In this document: positions 25,901-40,600 of the stretch, piece after piece
Layout of the letters: each line of letters starts with the position of its first letter
Numbering within the stretch: the stretch's first letter is position 1
Made by a program: the position numbers and the translations under genes
Notes under the pieces: model-generated
Database searches by the model: none
Told to the model about the DNA's origin: nothing
What the model saw: only the letters and a program-made list of their open reading frames with translations
Source of the DNA: Tubiluchus corallicola
Lineage: Eukaryota > Priapulida > Priapulimorpha > Priapulimorphida > Tubiluchidae
Reading direction: 5' to 3'
NCBI GenBank assembly: GCA_030141605.1
Contig: JAQGDQ010000080.1
Location: 186,001-250,000, forward strand
Length of the DNA stretch: 64,000 bases

Positions 25901-28900
25901 ACTTCCCTCTAACGCAGTTTGACAACATCAGAAAGACAGCTAAAGGTATGATACAAGTGCAACTTAAGCACAAAGAAGAAGCAAAGTTAATGATAGATAC
26001 CTGGCTGCTTTCGTACCTGGGCACAGAGACTTCAGCTAGATGGCCTCTACAAAATACCATTGGCTTACTACGAGACTGCGACCTAAGCTTGACCGATGAT
26101 CAACTATTAGATGAGATTAGTAAACATTACTCTGACGTGAAAGTGGACAGGTTCAAGAAAAAAGATGGAACGGTGCTTACCCTAGCTAAAGTATATTTTA
26201 ATTCAGCTGATGATTTAGAAACTGCTATCTTTGATGGCATTCCCATTGGTAATATGTACTGTCAAGTCGAGAAGTTCATAGTCGCTAACAAACCAGTACA
26301 GTGCTTCAACTGCTACAAATATAACCATGTAGCAAAATGGTGCAAATCTAAAACTGTCTGTGGAAAATGTTCATCTAGTCATAAAACCAGCAATTGTAGC
26401 AATGAACGTGTAAAATATTCAAACTGTGGTGGCGCGCACGAGGCGTGGTACAGGGAGTGCTGGAAATATAAAGAAGCGTTATCCATGAGAGAGTCTAATA
26501 AAACTCCTTCTAGCAACATTCAGTAATATTCACAACGTGAACAGTTACGGAAACACTAATAACAATCCTACAAACAAAAACTTTTTTTCTTTCTATCACT
26601 CCAACGTACGAAGCCTCCTAGCGAACAACGAATCCTTTAAGTTGGACGAGTTGCAGTTAGTCGCTAACACCAACAATTATGATGTCATCGTTCTGACAGA
26701 AACATGGCTAGATCAATCCATAGCAAATGATGAAATTCGTCTTTCCGGTTTCCAAGATCCAGTCAGAAAAGATCGGGACAGAAATGGTGGTGGAGTAGCA
26801 TTTTATGCGGCCAATCACATACATTTTAAAACACGGACTGAGTTGTTACCACAGAATCTGTTTGAATTTATGTGGATAGAGATCAGTTTAAAGGATAATA
26901 CACTCTATATGTGCATTTGTTATAGGTCCCCATCCCAAGATGCAGCAGGTGAAGACCGATTTATTGCAGCACTAAATGAATATTACAATAACCTACTAAC
27001 CTCTCAACCTAAGCACCCCTATAGCATTGTATTTGTTGGCGACTTTAACGCCAAATGTAAAGCCTGGGACCAGGCAGAGCTAAACGAAGATCCAATGGGC
27101 CCTAAATTAAATAATTTTGTTGTACAAAATCAATTGTTCCAGTTAATTACTGAACCCACTCGAGTAACTAGTACGTCAAAGTCTGTACTGGATTTGATTA
27201 TCACACACTCACCTAGATTATTTACTAACTACAGTGTGTTTCCACAAATCTTTACATGCGATCATAACCCTATTTTTGGGAAAATTTGTGTCAAAATTTC
27301 AGTACGTCATGCTTTCAAAAGAAAGGTATATAATTATAATTTAGCAGATTGACCAGCATTAAATCAACAAATCTCTGCTGCAAATTGGGAGGCTGTGCTT
27401 TCAAATGAATCTGTTGATTGTTGTTTTTCTATTATTTGTTGACAATCTAGTGAAAATGATTGATTCTTGTGTGCCTAATCAAATTGTAACAATACGCCCA
27501 CGCGATAAGCCTTGGATGAATAGTCACGTTCGAAAGCTTAGAGTACAAAAAGAAAAGGCGCACAGAAATTATAAATTAAACAGGACGAACGCTTCGTGGC
27601 AGTCCTATACTACTATTAGAAATAAGTACAACAATGCTGTTAAAAAAGCCAAACGTGACTATTCAGACAAACTGAACGAGAAGCTATTGAATCCTGAAAC
27701 ATGCCCTAAAGTCTGGTGGGAAATTACTAAAAGTTTTTACAAAAATACGTGTGACTATTTTATTCCTCCCATTATAGATGAAGCTGGTGTTGTCACAAGT
27801 GATGCGATTTCCAAGTGCAATGCATTTAACAATTACTTTGCCCAGCAGTGCCGTTTGAACATTTCAAATGCTTCATTACCCAGATTCGTATCGAAGACTG
27901 ATACATATATGTCTCACATTACTGTACACGAAGATTTAGTGAAAACACTATTAAATAACGTCAGTATGAGCAAATCTGTAGGTCCTCAAATCTCATTTAA
28001 GTTTTTCGTTTGGTAAGAAACATTTTTCATTTGGTAAACCTCCAATGTCAGTGCATCATACGCGCATGAGAATCGGATTTTCTCAGCTAAACTATGACCT
28101 TTTCTCTAAAGGCTGTAAAGATAATAACGGTCATCCAATATTGCCGAATTGTAACTGTGGATATCGATTTGAGTCTGCTGAACACTTTTTGTTGCACTGC
28201 CCATTGCATCAACTAGCTAGGGTAGTTATGTTTGATAAATTAAATGCAATACTTCTGCCCGAAAGCCTTAATATAGCTGCCTTAGGAAATAATGATCTGT
28301 TGAAGTTGTTATTATTCGGAAAAGACGAATTTAACTATGTTACTAACTGAAAAATATTCCAATGTATACATGACTTTATATTACGTACTAAACGCTTCCA
28401 GTAGTTTCTATCTGATATAAAATGCATAATTCTTAAATAATCGTACATTAATATTTACTAACCGTCATTTTCTACTACTGTCTAATGTATCACTGTAGTA
28501 AAACTTTAGTATACTAAAGTATACTAAAAACTAAGTATAGTCTATTCTTACTGTAAATGTTCTTGTAAATAGTGTATAAAGTCTGTTGTGGTGAGGATCC
28601 TAAATCATGTTGTACAAACTGTCTGATCCAGTCCTAAATAAATTATGTTTAAACTAACCCGTGTGCAATCGAAGAAAAATTCGTAGACGCTGGACGTATT
28701 GACACGACAATTTTCATGTTTCGCTTTAATCAGTTTGTAATTTAATTTATTACTGAAACATATAAAGAAGAGATTTTAATTCATTTCGAAATATGTAACT
28801 CATGATTGTGGAATCACAGCATGCAACACTGTCAACACACACGTCCATACTTCTACGAGAATGGTTTTGTCGATCGAAATCCATACGTTTTTGCGTTTCG

Positions 28901-31900
28901 GCCCAGATTTAAAATTATGTTGCCAAACTAAATTTTGCCAATAGTCAAGGCTAAAACCTGAAGGTTGTATTTGGCCTTAGGTAGTTTAGTTATGTATCAT
29001 TGACAGGGCCAGCTCTAGCACTAGGTAAACTAGGCAGTCGCCGAGAGTACCAATTTCCGGAAGCAATTCTTTAGTTTTTAAGTGTAGCATTAAGTACTGT
29101 AGCAACGTGGTGTATGTGTAATTCCGTACGTGCTCAACACTAATAAAGTGAAATGAACAAGTTGCGTTATTTTCCTGTTAAATGTATAATTCATCGATGC
29201 CGGCAAGTGTCTTCCCGCAGCACTGGTTTCCTAAGATTACCCTATTTCACGCAGACATTACTGACGCGTTACCTGATTTGAATCATCTTGTTTGCTGGCT
29301 TGCTAGCTGTTTGTTTTTGTTTGTTTGATGAGAGATTACGTCACCAAGTGATAGTGCTTGTCTGCTTGCTTGCTTTACACTCAGTGTTGGATTTTCACGA
29401 CTTGGTGAATTTTTAAGTAGGCTGCACTATTTGTATTCCTATGGGAAAGCATTAATAATTTGTCTAAGTAAACGATGATAGTAGCAAACAGAGACCACAA
29501 TTCCCAAATTACTCAATACATTGTCTCGACTTGCGGTTGAAAAGAACGTTCCTCTGTTTATCATCATCATCAGCATCATTTGATAGCTTGATGAACAAGA
29601 ACAACAATTATAGTATGTATCTACAAAGATTGATCGAGTGGACCATGTCTGAGTCCCCTAGTCTAGACTGAGAGGGGCCTTTTTTCTGATATTAAACAAT
29701 AAGTCATCTAAGATATGTTTAAATTTCTAAATAATTTGCTTATAAAATATCATGTTGCTACAGTTTAATGACGTTGGCCTTTTGATTGTTTCACCTAGCT
29801 AGTGTGCTAATGTTATTTTCTATTACATTTTCTATTTCTATATAATGAATTTAGCTTAACAAAACTTGGTGCTCTGACCTGTCATTTAATTAACTAGCTT
29901 TTGTAGAAGAGTCCTTCAGCCCACTTTTAGGATATTCTTTTCGGTTTCACTCTTTGAAAGGTTGAAATTTATAATGGTGAATAAACAGACTAATGTGCAT
30001 TTTTGGTGAGAAATATTTATTATTTTACTACAGACTTGTATTTTACATGTATATCATGTTACATTTTTTGTTAAATGGTCAAGCCAAGAGGTATGTTAAT
30101 TAAGCTTGAAAAGAACATGGTTGTTTCATAGTGATTTAGTATTTTTGACGTTCTAATTTCAGAGTCCATTCACATTAACACTGGTTTGTTAGCTCTTGGC
30201 AATGTGATAAGTGCTTTGGTGGACACTCGCAAGAAGAGCAGTCATATTCCGTACAGAGATTCAAAACTGACACGAATATTGAAAGTATGTCATACACACA
30301 AGGAAATAAAATAAAATAAATAAATAAAAAAAGTTTTATAGAGACTTTGTCGATTATAGAGACACATTTCCGCCATTTGTCAGAATAAGCAAAAAACAGG
30401 GGCTGTATAAATAGTAGCAGTTCAGAATATTTTTAAAAAAAGTGAAATAATTGAAATACTTCTGTTACTTTGATTATTGTTATAACAAATTTACTTTATT
30501 AAGCAACACTAGAAAGATGCAATGAATTTCAATAAATCTGAATGAAAATTATGAAAAATCTGTTCCATGTGACTAAAATCGATCTGCTTTTAGGATTCGT
30601 TGGGTGGGAAAGCTAAGACGATCATGATTTGTTGTGTGAGCCCATCTGCAGCTGATTTTGATGAAAGCCTCAATGTTCTTAAATATGCACAAAGGGTAAG
30701 TTGTGTAGCACCAGCAAATCACTGTTGTACTGGGTAAATATAGGGCATAGGCAGATTCTAAAGTTGGGGGAACAAGCACGTAAAAAAGGTGCCGTGACAC
30801 ATACCAGACAGTTTTTAGCACAATGTTTATACATTTTAATCCATCAAACATGCTGCTAATCGTACATTTAAAGGACTCAGTACACATATGCTTGGGACAT
30901 AGCCACTCGATTCATTAGCCATAATGGCAAACATTTTCTAGTTACATGCAAATGGCAATTGTCTTTGAAAGCAAACATCTAACAACTTCTATAATGTGCA
31001 ATGTCAATAAATAATTTTTGCTCAAAAAATATATGTTGCAGTGATTATGTTTGAGGGACATAAATAGCAGAATGATCCTTCTATGCCTCAACAGGCAGTA
31101 TCAGCATGTGAAAAGACTATATCATAATAATTAGATTTGAAGTAATGATCCTTAGCTCAATCAGTTAATCTTGAAAAATCAGGTACGTAAATAGATGCTC
31201 GTATCAAAAACACAAGAAGCGGGTTGATCAAAGAGAGTAACGACTCTCTTAAAAAATGCGATTAAAAAAAATAAAAAAAGATTGGACTTTTATCGCACCA
31301 ATGAACTAAAGAGTAAAAAAATTGTCGAAAAGATGCCAATTTTGAAAAATATGCTCGGAGGAGCAGTTTCTCCCCTTGCTCCCCTATTAGTTATGCTTTT
31401 GGGCAAATGAAAAATGTTGATAAGTAGAAGAAGTAATTACCTACAATCTCTTTTTTAAAAAGTTTGTTGTGTTTTCACAAGTAAACAACTTACAGCATTG
31501 ATTTTATCATCTTATTATCTATAAAAAAATTTAAGTACTAGTAGCATTATGTTACTGTAAACATTAAAGTATTTTTAACAATTAGCCTGATAAAATCACT
31601 GTAATTTTATAATTACTAGTAATCTTAATATTTTCATTATGGGTCTATTTGCTAAAATTATGATTATAACTTAAAAGGCACGCAAGATAAAGAATAAGCC
31701 AGTAATCAATGAAGCTGTGCATGCTGTACAAATGGAAGAATTGAAGAATGAAGTTAATGCTTTAAGACACCAATTATTACACAGTTATGCAGAGACTGCT
31801 AGTTCTGGGGTTTCATTCCAGCTTACGACAAGTGGTTTGATTCTTCAGCAAAAAATTATGCAGTAAGTAACAGAATCGTTCAAGAGTTTGATTTTACAAA

Positions 31901-34900
31901 GAGCAGTTTTTCTCACTTTGATGAAACAATTTTGTAATGATAAAAGATTGTTTGTGTTAATGTCACTGTTAAATTTTTTTCCATTTGCTAGGTAAAAACT
32001 GTCATAAAAATAAAAATCTGCTTTTATTTGTTCTAAAAAAAAATCATTCTAAAATTTATTAATTCTGCAGTTATATGGTATTATAATGTACAAATTGTAC
32101 ATATATCTTGCAAAAGTATGGGCGTTGTTCAGTTTTGTGTCACGCATAATTTTTTATAATATTTAATTGCTAAATAATATTTTCAAAAAAACGTCATCTC
32201 TGTAATTAAAGATAAGTACCTTTGTTAATTTGTTAGTTTATTCCAGGCTGGAGAATCAGTGCATGAATTACAAAAACTGCATGAATTCTGCATTGGAGAT
32301 TTTTGAAAAAATACAGCATGTGTCGTTTCCTAATGAGCAGACTAAGACTCAAATAAATAATTGGTTGTATCACACCAAACAGGTATTTTACAATGATTAA
32401 CATTTAACCTGGCTTTCATTTTCCAAATCTGCTTGCTAAATACAAGAGCTTTACAGCGTAAGCAGTTTTAAAACTAAATGTTTTGTCCGTTCACATTATA
32501 AAAATTTTCTGCAAGAGCTTGCATATGTGTAATTAATGTAAGCTAAAATACTGTATTGAATTACTTTTTACAGCAATTTTATGGAATGGAGCTGTACTGA
32601 GTGTTAAGGTTTTGATACACCAAAGCATCCAGGGTCTGGTATCCGCATCCAGCATCTGGAAGCGAGAAAGAACGTGTATATAGTCAGTGAATGACAAAAT
32701 CAAAGACTTTGGCAACGGACACTGGAAGCCAGATGTTGAAAGCTTTTTCTACTTTTTGAGCATTTAGCATCCAGCATCTATTCAATAACTAAGCCAATGA
32801 TAACTGGGCTTGGAAATTTATGAGAGAAAAAAACGAAAGCATTTCAGAAATAAATTTAATATCATCCATTGTTTTTCCACGAAGAAAGTAAAAATTAGAT
32901 ACCAGATGCTTTTGTGTTAACTTAGTATCATGCGAATGCTAGATACTTGATGCTGGAACCCAGAAGCTAGACACACTGGATGCTTTGGTGTATCATAGGC
33001 TTAAAGTTGGTTTGGGTTGACATCTGAAATACTTGCCATCATTGAGGAAGCCTGAAAAAACAGATAGTACATCTGATAGCTAAAATCGTTATTACATTTA
33101 TGTGATTTTCATAAACTTTTATAAATAGTTATAGTTAGTTTTTTTTATAAATTATTGAATTTGCTTATCATTGTTATTATGAAATACTGAACTACTCGTG
33201 TTTGTTTGTAATTGCAACACTTAAAGCTTGTGCTTGAATTACAACTGGTTGATGCTTATTATTTAAGAAGCAAAAAGTCTATTACTTGAGTTCTAGTTCA
33301 TGTTCAAGTATTAATGTAAGTTCTTTGTGGGTGTAAATACTAAAGTTGACCACTAGTCAATGCTCACTCACTAAAAATAAAATCTTTTTTAACTACGACT
33401 TTGTGAGAATTAATTATTAGGTAAATTTTACCAGCTGTATTAATAAAATCATGAGTGTAAATTTATTTGTGCAGTGGATGGTAATTTATTAGTTTTTTCT
33501 TTTGTTTTTTTGGGTGATTGGGTTTGTGACTTCAAGAGGACTGCTGAAACAGGAGGTCATGGTGATATACAACCTAGCTTTTGTGAGCACACACAAATGA
33601 CAAAACAGAAAAATAACGATAAACTTATTGAAGAAGAGATTTCGAAAGTTGCAAAGCTGCGCTTACGTCTAACAGACCTGGTGAGTAAAATCTGCATGTT
33701 GCTGTTCTTCCAGTTTTGTTGTGTTCGTAATATATGTCAACTTATGGTAAAACATTGTTTGTTGAAGAAAATACGTATTACACTCTTAATGAGCACCAGT
33801 TATTGAATTGTGAGTTGTACTAATTATATTCAATTGACGTGGCAGTGTTGCATTTAAATCTTTTTCAGGAGAAAGAAAATCTGCACCTGAAGAGTGAACT
33901 AAACTGTGCAAAACCACAAAAAGAATTTAGTGGGGATATGTTGCTAATGCAAGGTATCCAGTGTCGACATATGCACTCCCATTTGCAGCTATTTCTGCAG
34001 GTATTGGTATTGTACAGATTTTGAAATTTTACACGTCCGTGCATTATATAGTAACTCAATTAGTAACTTATTTTGGATGAGCTTATATATAATTAATATT
34101 CAGCTTTTTAAACTGTGTTAGGACTGTTATATTCTTTCCAGCATTAGAAAAATCTTAGTATGTTTAATTTTTGCTCATTTGTTTTTACAGAAAATTGATG
34201 ATTTTATTGGTCATACAGATTGTTTGCAAACTTCAAAACCATTACTCAAAAGTACCGGAAGTATAAAGGTTTGTTAAGGAAACCGCTAATTATTAAGAAG
34301 ACTATTAATGTTTATAAATTTTAAATGAATTGTCAAGTAGAAATCTGTTTTCAACATTCCCTAGTTGTAGGTTACATTTTGTCACTTTTCCCAGAATAAA
34401 TTATTATTTTTTAATTTTTAACAAAATGGAATATTTTTTCCTCAAATTAAGATTCTTAATTGTTTTTTTTTAATTTCTTTAATGTCATGTAGCCTTAACA
34501 TCAGAAATGTGTAGCTTTTAGTCTTTAACTTTTTGAGTGTAACACTTATTTTAATAATAGTCAGCACATTTTTATTGTAATTACAAATTTTCACTTTTGT
34601 TTATAGATTCAAAAACTAGATGTAACTAGTAGAGATACCACTCTGTGCCTTAGAAGACAGTCTATTAGAGACATTTTGTCAGTGTTTCGAAATTGTAGTC
34701 AAATGCAGATCTCTCTACAGGAAGATTCGGATGATATCATAACTAACTGCAGTATAAGCTGTGCAGATGGTTTTAAAACAGATACAAGTAGCATAGCTTC
34801 TGAAGAAAGCTGTAAATTAAAGCAGTGAGTATTTCTGGAGGACGAACAATAACGAAACTAGTAAAGGCAGTAACATATTAACGTATCACTAGTAGTGATA

Positions 34901-37601
34901 TTTGTTTATGATATGGTGCAAAATGTTCATTGATTTTTGTCATTGATGAATTGTGTGTCTGACTTTATCCAATCACTTTCTATTTCACATTTGTTTAAGA
35001 AGACTGATAGCTGATCATATTAGCGATAACTTTTCTGTCTTTTAATATTATTTTTTATTTAAGTGACATTGAATGTTTATTACATGTGTCTGACATCTTT
35101 TAGCTTCTGTATCCAAGGCCTAAAACAATATACCACAGACAACACTCACACACGCTGTAAAATTCTAAATGTCTTCTAACAAAAATAATTTCATAATTCT
35201 ATAATGCCATCGTAATAAGGTAATCACTTTTTATTTTTTTTCAACTTTTTTGTTGCTATGCAGCCCAAACGACACCTGACTACACCATACTATTTCATGT
35301 GTTTCTGTGCTTTTAGTAAACACACAGTTTTTATTTTATAGGTCATTATCATCAACACGAACATTGGAAAACCCACTTATACTAAAAAAAAGTGAAAGTG
35401 AAAAAAGTGATATTTCTTTATTTGAAAAAATGCCATTTGGAATTGAAAACCGTTTGAATGAGTCTGTGATGAATATGCAGATAGCACAGCAGAAATTACG
35501 AGATTTCGATGTCAACATCAGGTGAAAACCCGTACTCTCTCTATAGATAGATGACTTAGTTTTAAATGTTTGTACTTCAGAACAGTCTTAGGTATAAAAA
35601 GGGTATTGTTGCTAAGTTAGAAATAGATTTGCATACTGAATCAGACAATAAGTGATTTCTCTTTCTGATAAGTGTGCTGTATTTCCATTTAGGCTTTTCA
35701 GGATCTTTAATATTCTTTTATACATGCTTCAGCCTCAAAGAGAATTTAATGTCTGAGCTTGTCAAGCGAACAAAAGATGCTGAAGCTGTCAGCCAACAAT
35801 ACCAAGAAACACTGGCTGGTTTGGAAACTGTAAGTGTGAGCTCTAACTAAGATGTTTAATTTCAAAATATCCCAGTGTGAGTGCTCGCAGAGTACTGCAT
35901 TTATGTCTCAGTGTTAACGTAATTTTCAACTGCTATTTGACCTTTACATTAATGCATTGCATTATTAAAAAGGCAAAAATTTTGGTTGCATTTCGCTTCT
36001 GATTCTTACTATCTTAAACAGAATGAAAAGAAAAGAAAACCTGTGCACCTTTTCATAGTCTTGTAGTGGATTTTTAAATCACTAGTATTTTAGATTAGAT
36101 GCATGATATCTTTAAAGAAGATGTGATCCTACTTCCACTTTTGAATCCATATCTTAAACAGTATTTATCTGGCACGGAAATACTTTTTATTACTTTTCAT
36201 CAAATAATATATTTCATATTATGCATTGTTTAGGAATTGAAGAAAATAAAGGCAGATTTGGTCATGGCAAAGAAAGGCTTGAGTGCAACAGAGCTGAAGG
36301 GTACTAGGTGCACTGAAGAAAAAGAACTACATCACAGGTTCCAGTTGAATGAATTACTTTGTCGTTTAACGTATACACTTATTTACTGAGTCTCATTAAA
36401 AACAATTCTGATTTTCTGTTCTGAACTGGAAGCTCTAAGTGTTGTTTTAAAAAAGTTTTATGCTTTTGATTTTTTAACAGCTAGCACAAATGAGTATTCA
36501 CATCCTGTAAGAATAATGATGTAGATGTACACTGCATGGATTTATAATAATATTCTAACTGGTTTCCATTTGCCTTGTACATTTCACAAATGAGTACAAA
36601 TGTGAATTTTTTTACAAATGTACAAATGAGTACAATTTTTTAATTGTGTTTTTTTGTAATGTGCTGTATTGAACGCTGATTGCTTGAAATAAATAGCATA
36701 AATAAAATAACAGGTAAATTAAACATTTTGCATTCTATTTTTATAGAGAATTGCAGCAAGATATGAAAACAGTACAGCATAGGATTTCGTCACTGAAGAG
36801 GCAAAGCATGGAAGCTGAAAAGCTTTACTGTCTTGCACATACAAATGCACGAACTAAGTATATTTAGTTTGACATTATGTTTGTTGTTGTCTATAAAACA
36901 TTAGTGACCTTTGGGTGAACTGAGGGCATAATCAAAATGAGTTTGATCATAACACAGAATTTACCATTATATTTTGCACTTCCAGCATATATGTATAAAT
37001 ATTGTCATATTTTCTTTTGAGCTTTTGCAGGTTCTTTCGTGTATTTTTAACAAACATACTATTATACTTTATCACCATTTCAGGGTAGAGAAGTTGGAAG
37101 CTGAATTGTCTGTTTTACATGAGAAACGAACTGAGTTACAAACAAAACTGTATATACTGACCAAAAATCGACATGAACTAGAGGTAAGAAAGTGGTTTAG
37201 ATTCTGCAAATGTTTGTTTGTTTTATTAGGAGGACAAGATAAAGGTGCTAGTCTTCTTATCTCTTGTGTGTTACCTATGCTAAAAATAATTTGTTTTTTC
37301 TAATAGTGGTTGAATATTACTGTTCAGACTGTAAACTAGATTTATAAAAAGGACATTTCAGTTTAATCATAAACCATTCTGAACTGAAATTTCTGTGGTA
37401 AAGTTTGGAATGACATTGATTTTTTTGTAAACTAAAATGTTTCTACAATATGAAAACTAAAATTTTTTAGCTGCACCATCAGTTCCTATCACGAAGGTTA
37501 ACATTTAATTTGAATTTAACTCACTCTGAAATTTTGAATAGTTTATAGAATAATAAAAGAGTATTATTATTATCATTATGATTATGATGATGATGATGAT
37601 T

Positions 37602-37636
<35 letters not shown>

Positions 37637-40600
37637 TATTATTATTATTATTTTATTTTGCATTGCAACTGATACAGCCATAGGCAATATTATTATAATT
37701 CAATAGGCATGTAATTTTTACAGTATAAATGTCATAGGAATGAATACTTTACGAACTATCTAATTTATTCCAGATAGCAATTGATGGTGTAATTAAAAAA
37801 ATTAGATTTTGTATTGTAAAAAAATTTTAGTTTACAAAGAAAACTTAATGCAATTTAAGCTTCATTACAGAAATTTCAGTTATTAAGCGAAAATGTTCTG
37901 TTTTATATAAATCTTATTTAGACTGTATTCTGTTTACAGTGTTAAAAATCTTATGTATTATTAGGCCCAGTTACATGAAGAAAGGGAGAAAATGAACATG
38001 AAGCTGAAACAAGAACTTAAGAGTAATGTACCTAGTGTTCGACGTTCAGAACCATGTTACAACAGGTGTGTTACTTATGTAACGTTTTTTTAAATCAAAT
38101 AGGACATGTATCTGACAGGTGTTTAAAAATACTTCCTTTAGTGTATTTGCATGAAAAACATTGTCTGTACTTGCCAAAAATGCTATATTAAATGCATGAT
38201 TGTAAAATTTATTTTTTATTTGCATTCAGAACTTTTCAACGTTTTTAGATACAGTGCAAAAACAGTTTTAATAGAAGAAGGGCACATAATACAAAGACTG
38301 TAAACTTAATTAAAGATGGAAAATCTACGTACAAAGGCTGGAAATTTAATTAAAGATTGAAAATCTACGTACAAAGGCAGGAAACTTAATTAAAGATGGA
38401 AAATCTACCTAACATTTAGTTTGCAAAAATAACTTTCTAACATGTGTAAACCTGAGCGAGTGAAACGTCATGTGAGATGTCTATCAACTTTGCATTCATG
38501 GTTCCAGTTTTCTGGTAAATTTATGGATAAGCTAAATAAAACATAATAATTTGACTTTTATGTTTTATGTATTGTTTTACTAGACAAACTGAAAGTGAAA
38601 CTCTGGAATTCCAGAAAAAGTGGATCGAAAGTGAATTAGAAAGAGTTTTAAATGAACGAAAACAAATGTATCAGTTACAGAAGGTATACACGGTTGCTTT
38701 TCGAAACCATTAAATAATTATAAAAAGTAAGAGGTTCAAACTTTCAATTGTCAGAATTACCAAATATCAGATGTAATAGTTCACAATATCTTGAACAGCT
38801 TATGCAACTAAATGTTTAGTTGCATTAACAGCTGTACGTTGCATAAAACATATTACATGCAATGCAGTTACATTGATGTGACTCTTAATTGCCAATGTAT
38901 TTATCTAGATTATCATTTGAGACATGTTTTTCTGTTGATTGTTGGAAGTTAACTTATTGTTTAATAATAATCTGCTTAAAACTAAGATTTACAAAATGGT
39001 TTTTTAATGATTTTTTAGTCTTGTAAAATTTTAACATGCTGTTTTGGAAGAGGGCTATGAATGCAAATGCATCATAAGTTTTTTATGTATGCTGTATTGA
39101 ACAAAATTTACAGGAATGATGATGTAATTTTGCAGAACCTACTGAATAGAGAAGAGATGATTTCAAAGAAGGAGGCTTTACTCAAAGAGAAGGAAGATTT
39201 GGAGATGAAGAAGCTAAGAAGCAGTCAGAAGATGAGTGCGGTACAGTTGTTATTATTGTTTTACACCTTCATGATTTTGATAATGTGTGTAGAATAAAAA
39301 TACAACTAGCAATATCCCACAGAAACATTTTTCTTGAAGTCTTTCTCACAACTGTGAAAAGTCTCCCACTCTAATAGGACATACCGTATAGTTTTGCTGA
39401 ACAATAGTCAGTAATGCATAATATTCTCCTACATTTAGACAAACTTGCATCAGTCATAAAATAAAATACAAAACAACTTAATTACTATTATATAATTTTT
39501 TCTGTGAACCTGGCACTAACTAAACTTGGTCAAATCCATAATTTACAGTTTTTGGGTTATATGCACTGTCTTGTTATCAAGCTGCAAAATAATGTAGCTA
39601 TCATACAGCTTTTAGTAGGACAAATTAGCATAACATCCAGCTTGACATTAGATGTCATGCTAATAGATGATTAGCAGTGAAAAACAAAAGTTCTCTTATA
39701 GTATTTTGTTATGCAGATTATTATAGGTGTCTTGTATACACAGAAAAAAATGGAGCCTACTATAACAATAGGCCAGATCCTGCATCCTTAATTTCTCAAT
39801 TGAAAAGCAAAATTGCGTAGTTCTGTTTCCGTGTAAGGGTGATCAGATCTTTTTTGATAAACCTTTTACACTTGTAGACTTCTAACACTTTCCTTCTCAT
39901 TTTAGTAGTGTCCTATGTTTCTGAAAGCTATTTTCCAGAATTTTAGGTGTATCCCAAACTGGAGCTCTTAACGAAGTACACCACGATTATAACACTCTGG
40001 AAAGATCAAGTGTTTAGATGATACGTACTATGCTAGTCAATACATTAATTCGTAAAATTAATACTTTTAACATAAATCCATAGAAGGAAAAGCCGAAATG
40101 CCAGTGTTTGGCTAAAATAACAAACGCTTCTGTCCACACAAGCAGAAATATTTTTCTGCTTTCTTTACTGTTTTTTTGGTGAAATTCATTTCTTTATTGT
40201 GAAATTTTGTCAAAAGACTGGTGCACTTTAACCTGCTTTTATAAACATTGATAATGATATTTTTAGGAACTAGTCACTATCTCTGAAAGTCTTGATGATG
40301 TTAAAACCAGACTATCATTGGGAAAGCGAAAACTGTATAATCGCAAAGAAAGAGATAAGGCAAAGATAGCCGAAGACATCAAAAATCTTCAAAAAGAAAA
40401 GGATGAACTTTATGACAAGAAGATCGAGTTAGAAGAGCAACTTAACAGAGGCAGTGTACTGACAGCTCTTGAAGAAAGATGGTAAAAGAAGCACGTTTAA
40501 GAATAATTAGTACCGATTAGATAAAAATGTTAAATTGTAAGCAACCATAAATTTTTTTTTAATATATTTCACTTTTTGCAGCTGAAAAAATGTTTTGTTT

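Larger units (their letters stand above)
25555..28660 (+). mobile_element. Defective non-LTR retrotransposon (LINE)
   Basis: A two-ORF non-LTR element in the sense orientation of the kinesin. ORF1 (to 26526) ends with zinc knuckles. ORF2 starts with an apurinic-type endonuclease, has an in-frame TGA at 27350-27352 and a frame change before 27420, and loses its reverse transcriptase. It resumes with a C-terminal cysteine-rich region (28045-28350). The 3' end near 28660 is approximate, judged by AATAAATTATG near 28638 and the end of recognisable sequence. The element cannot move by itself. Confidence 0.85.
3414..30162 (+). other. 26.7 kb kinesin intron hosting four antisense genes
   Basis: The donor is GTATGA at 3414 and the acceptor is TTCTAATTTCAG ending at 30162. 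The intron contains four minus-strand EF-hand genes, a plus-strand retrotransposon remnant, one TTAA-flanked inverted-repeat element and several microsatellites. Most other introns of this kinesin are roughly 0.15 to 2.7 kb, so the expansion is local. In 3414-5659 I see only AT-rich sequence without coding signal. Confidence 0.85.

Noticed and set aside
33474-33536. Upstream extension of the kinesin exon from a Met near 33478
   Set aside because: The acceptor at 33473 leads to a stop in the required frame; the acceptor at 33536 gives the right phase.
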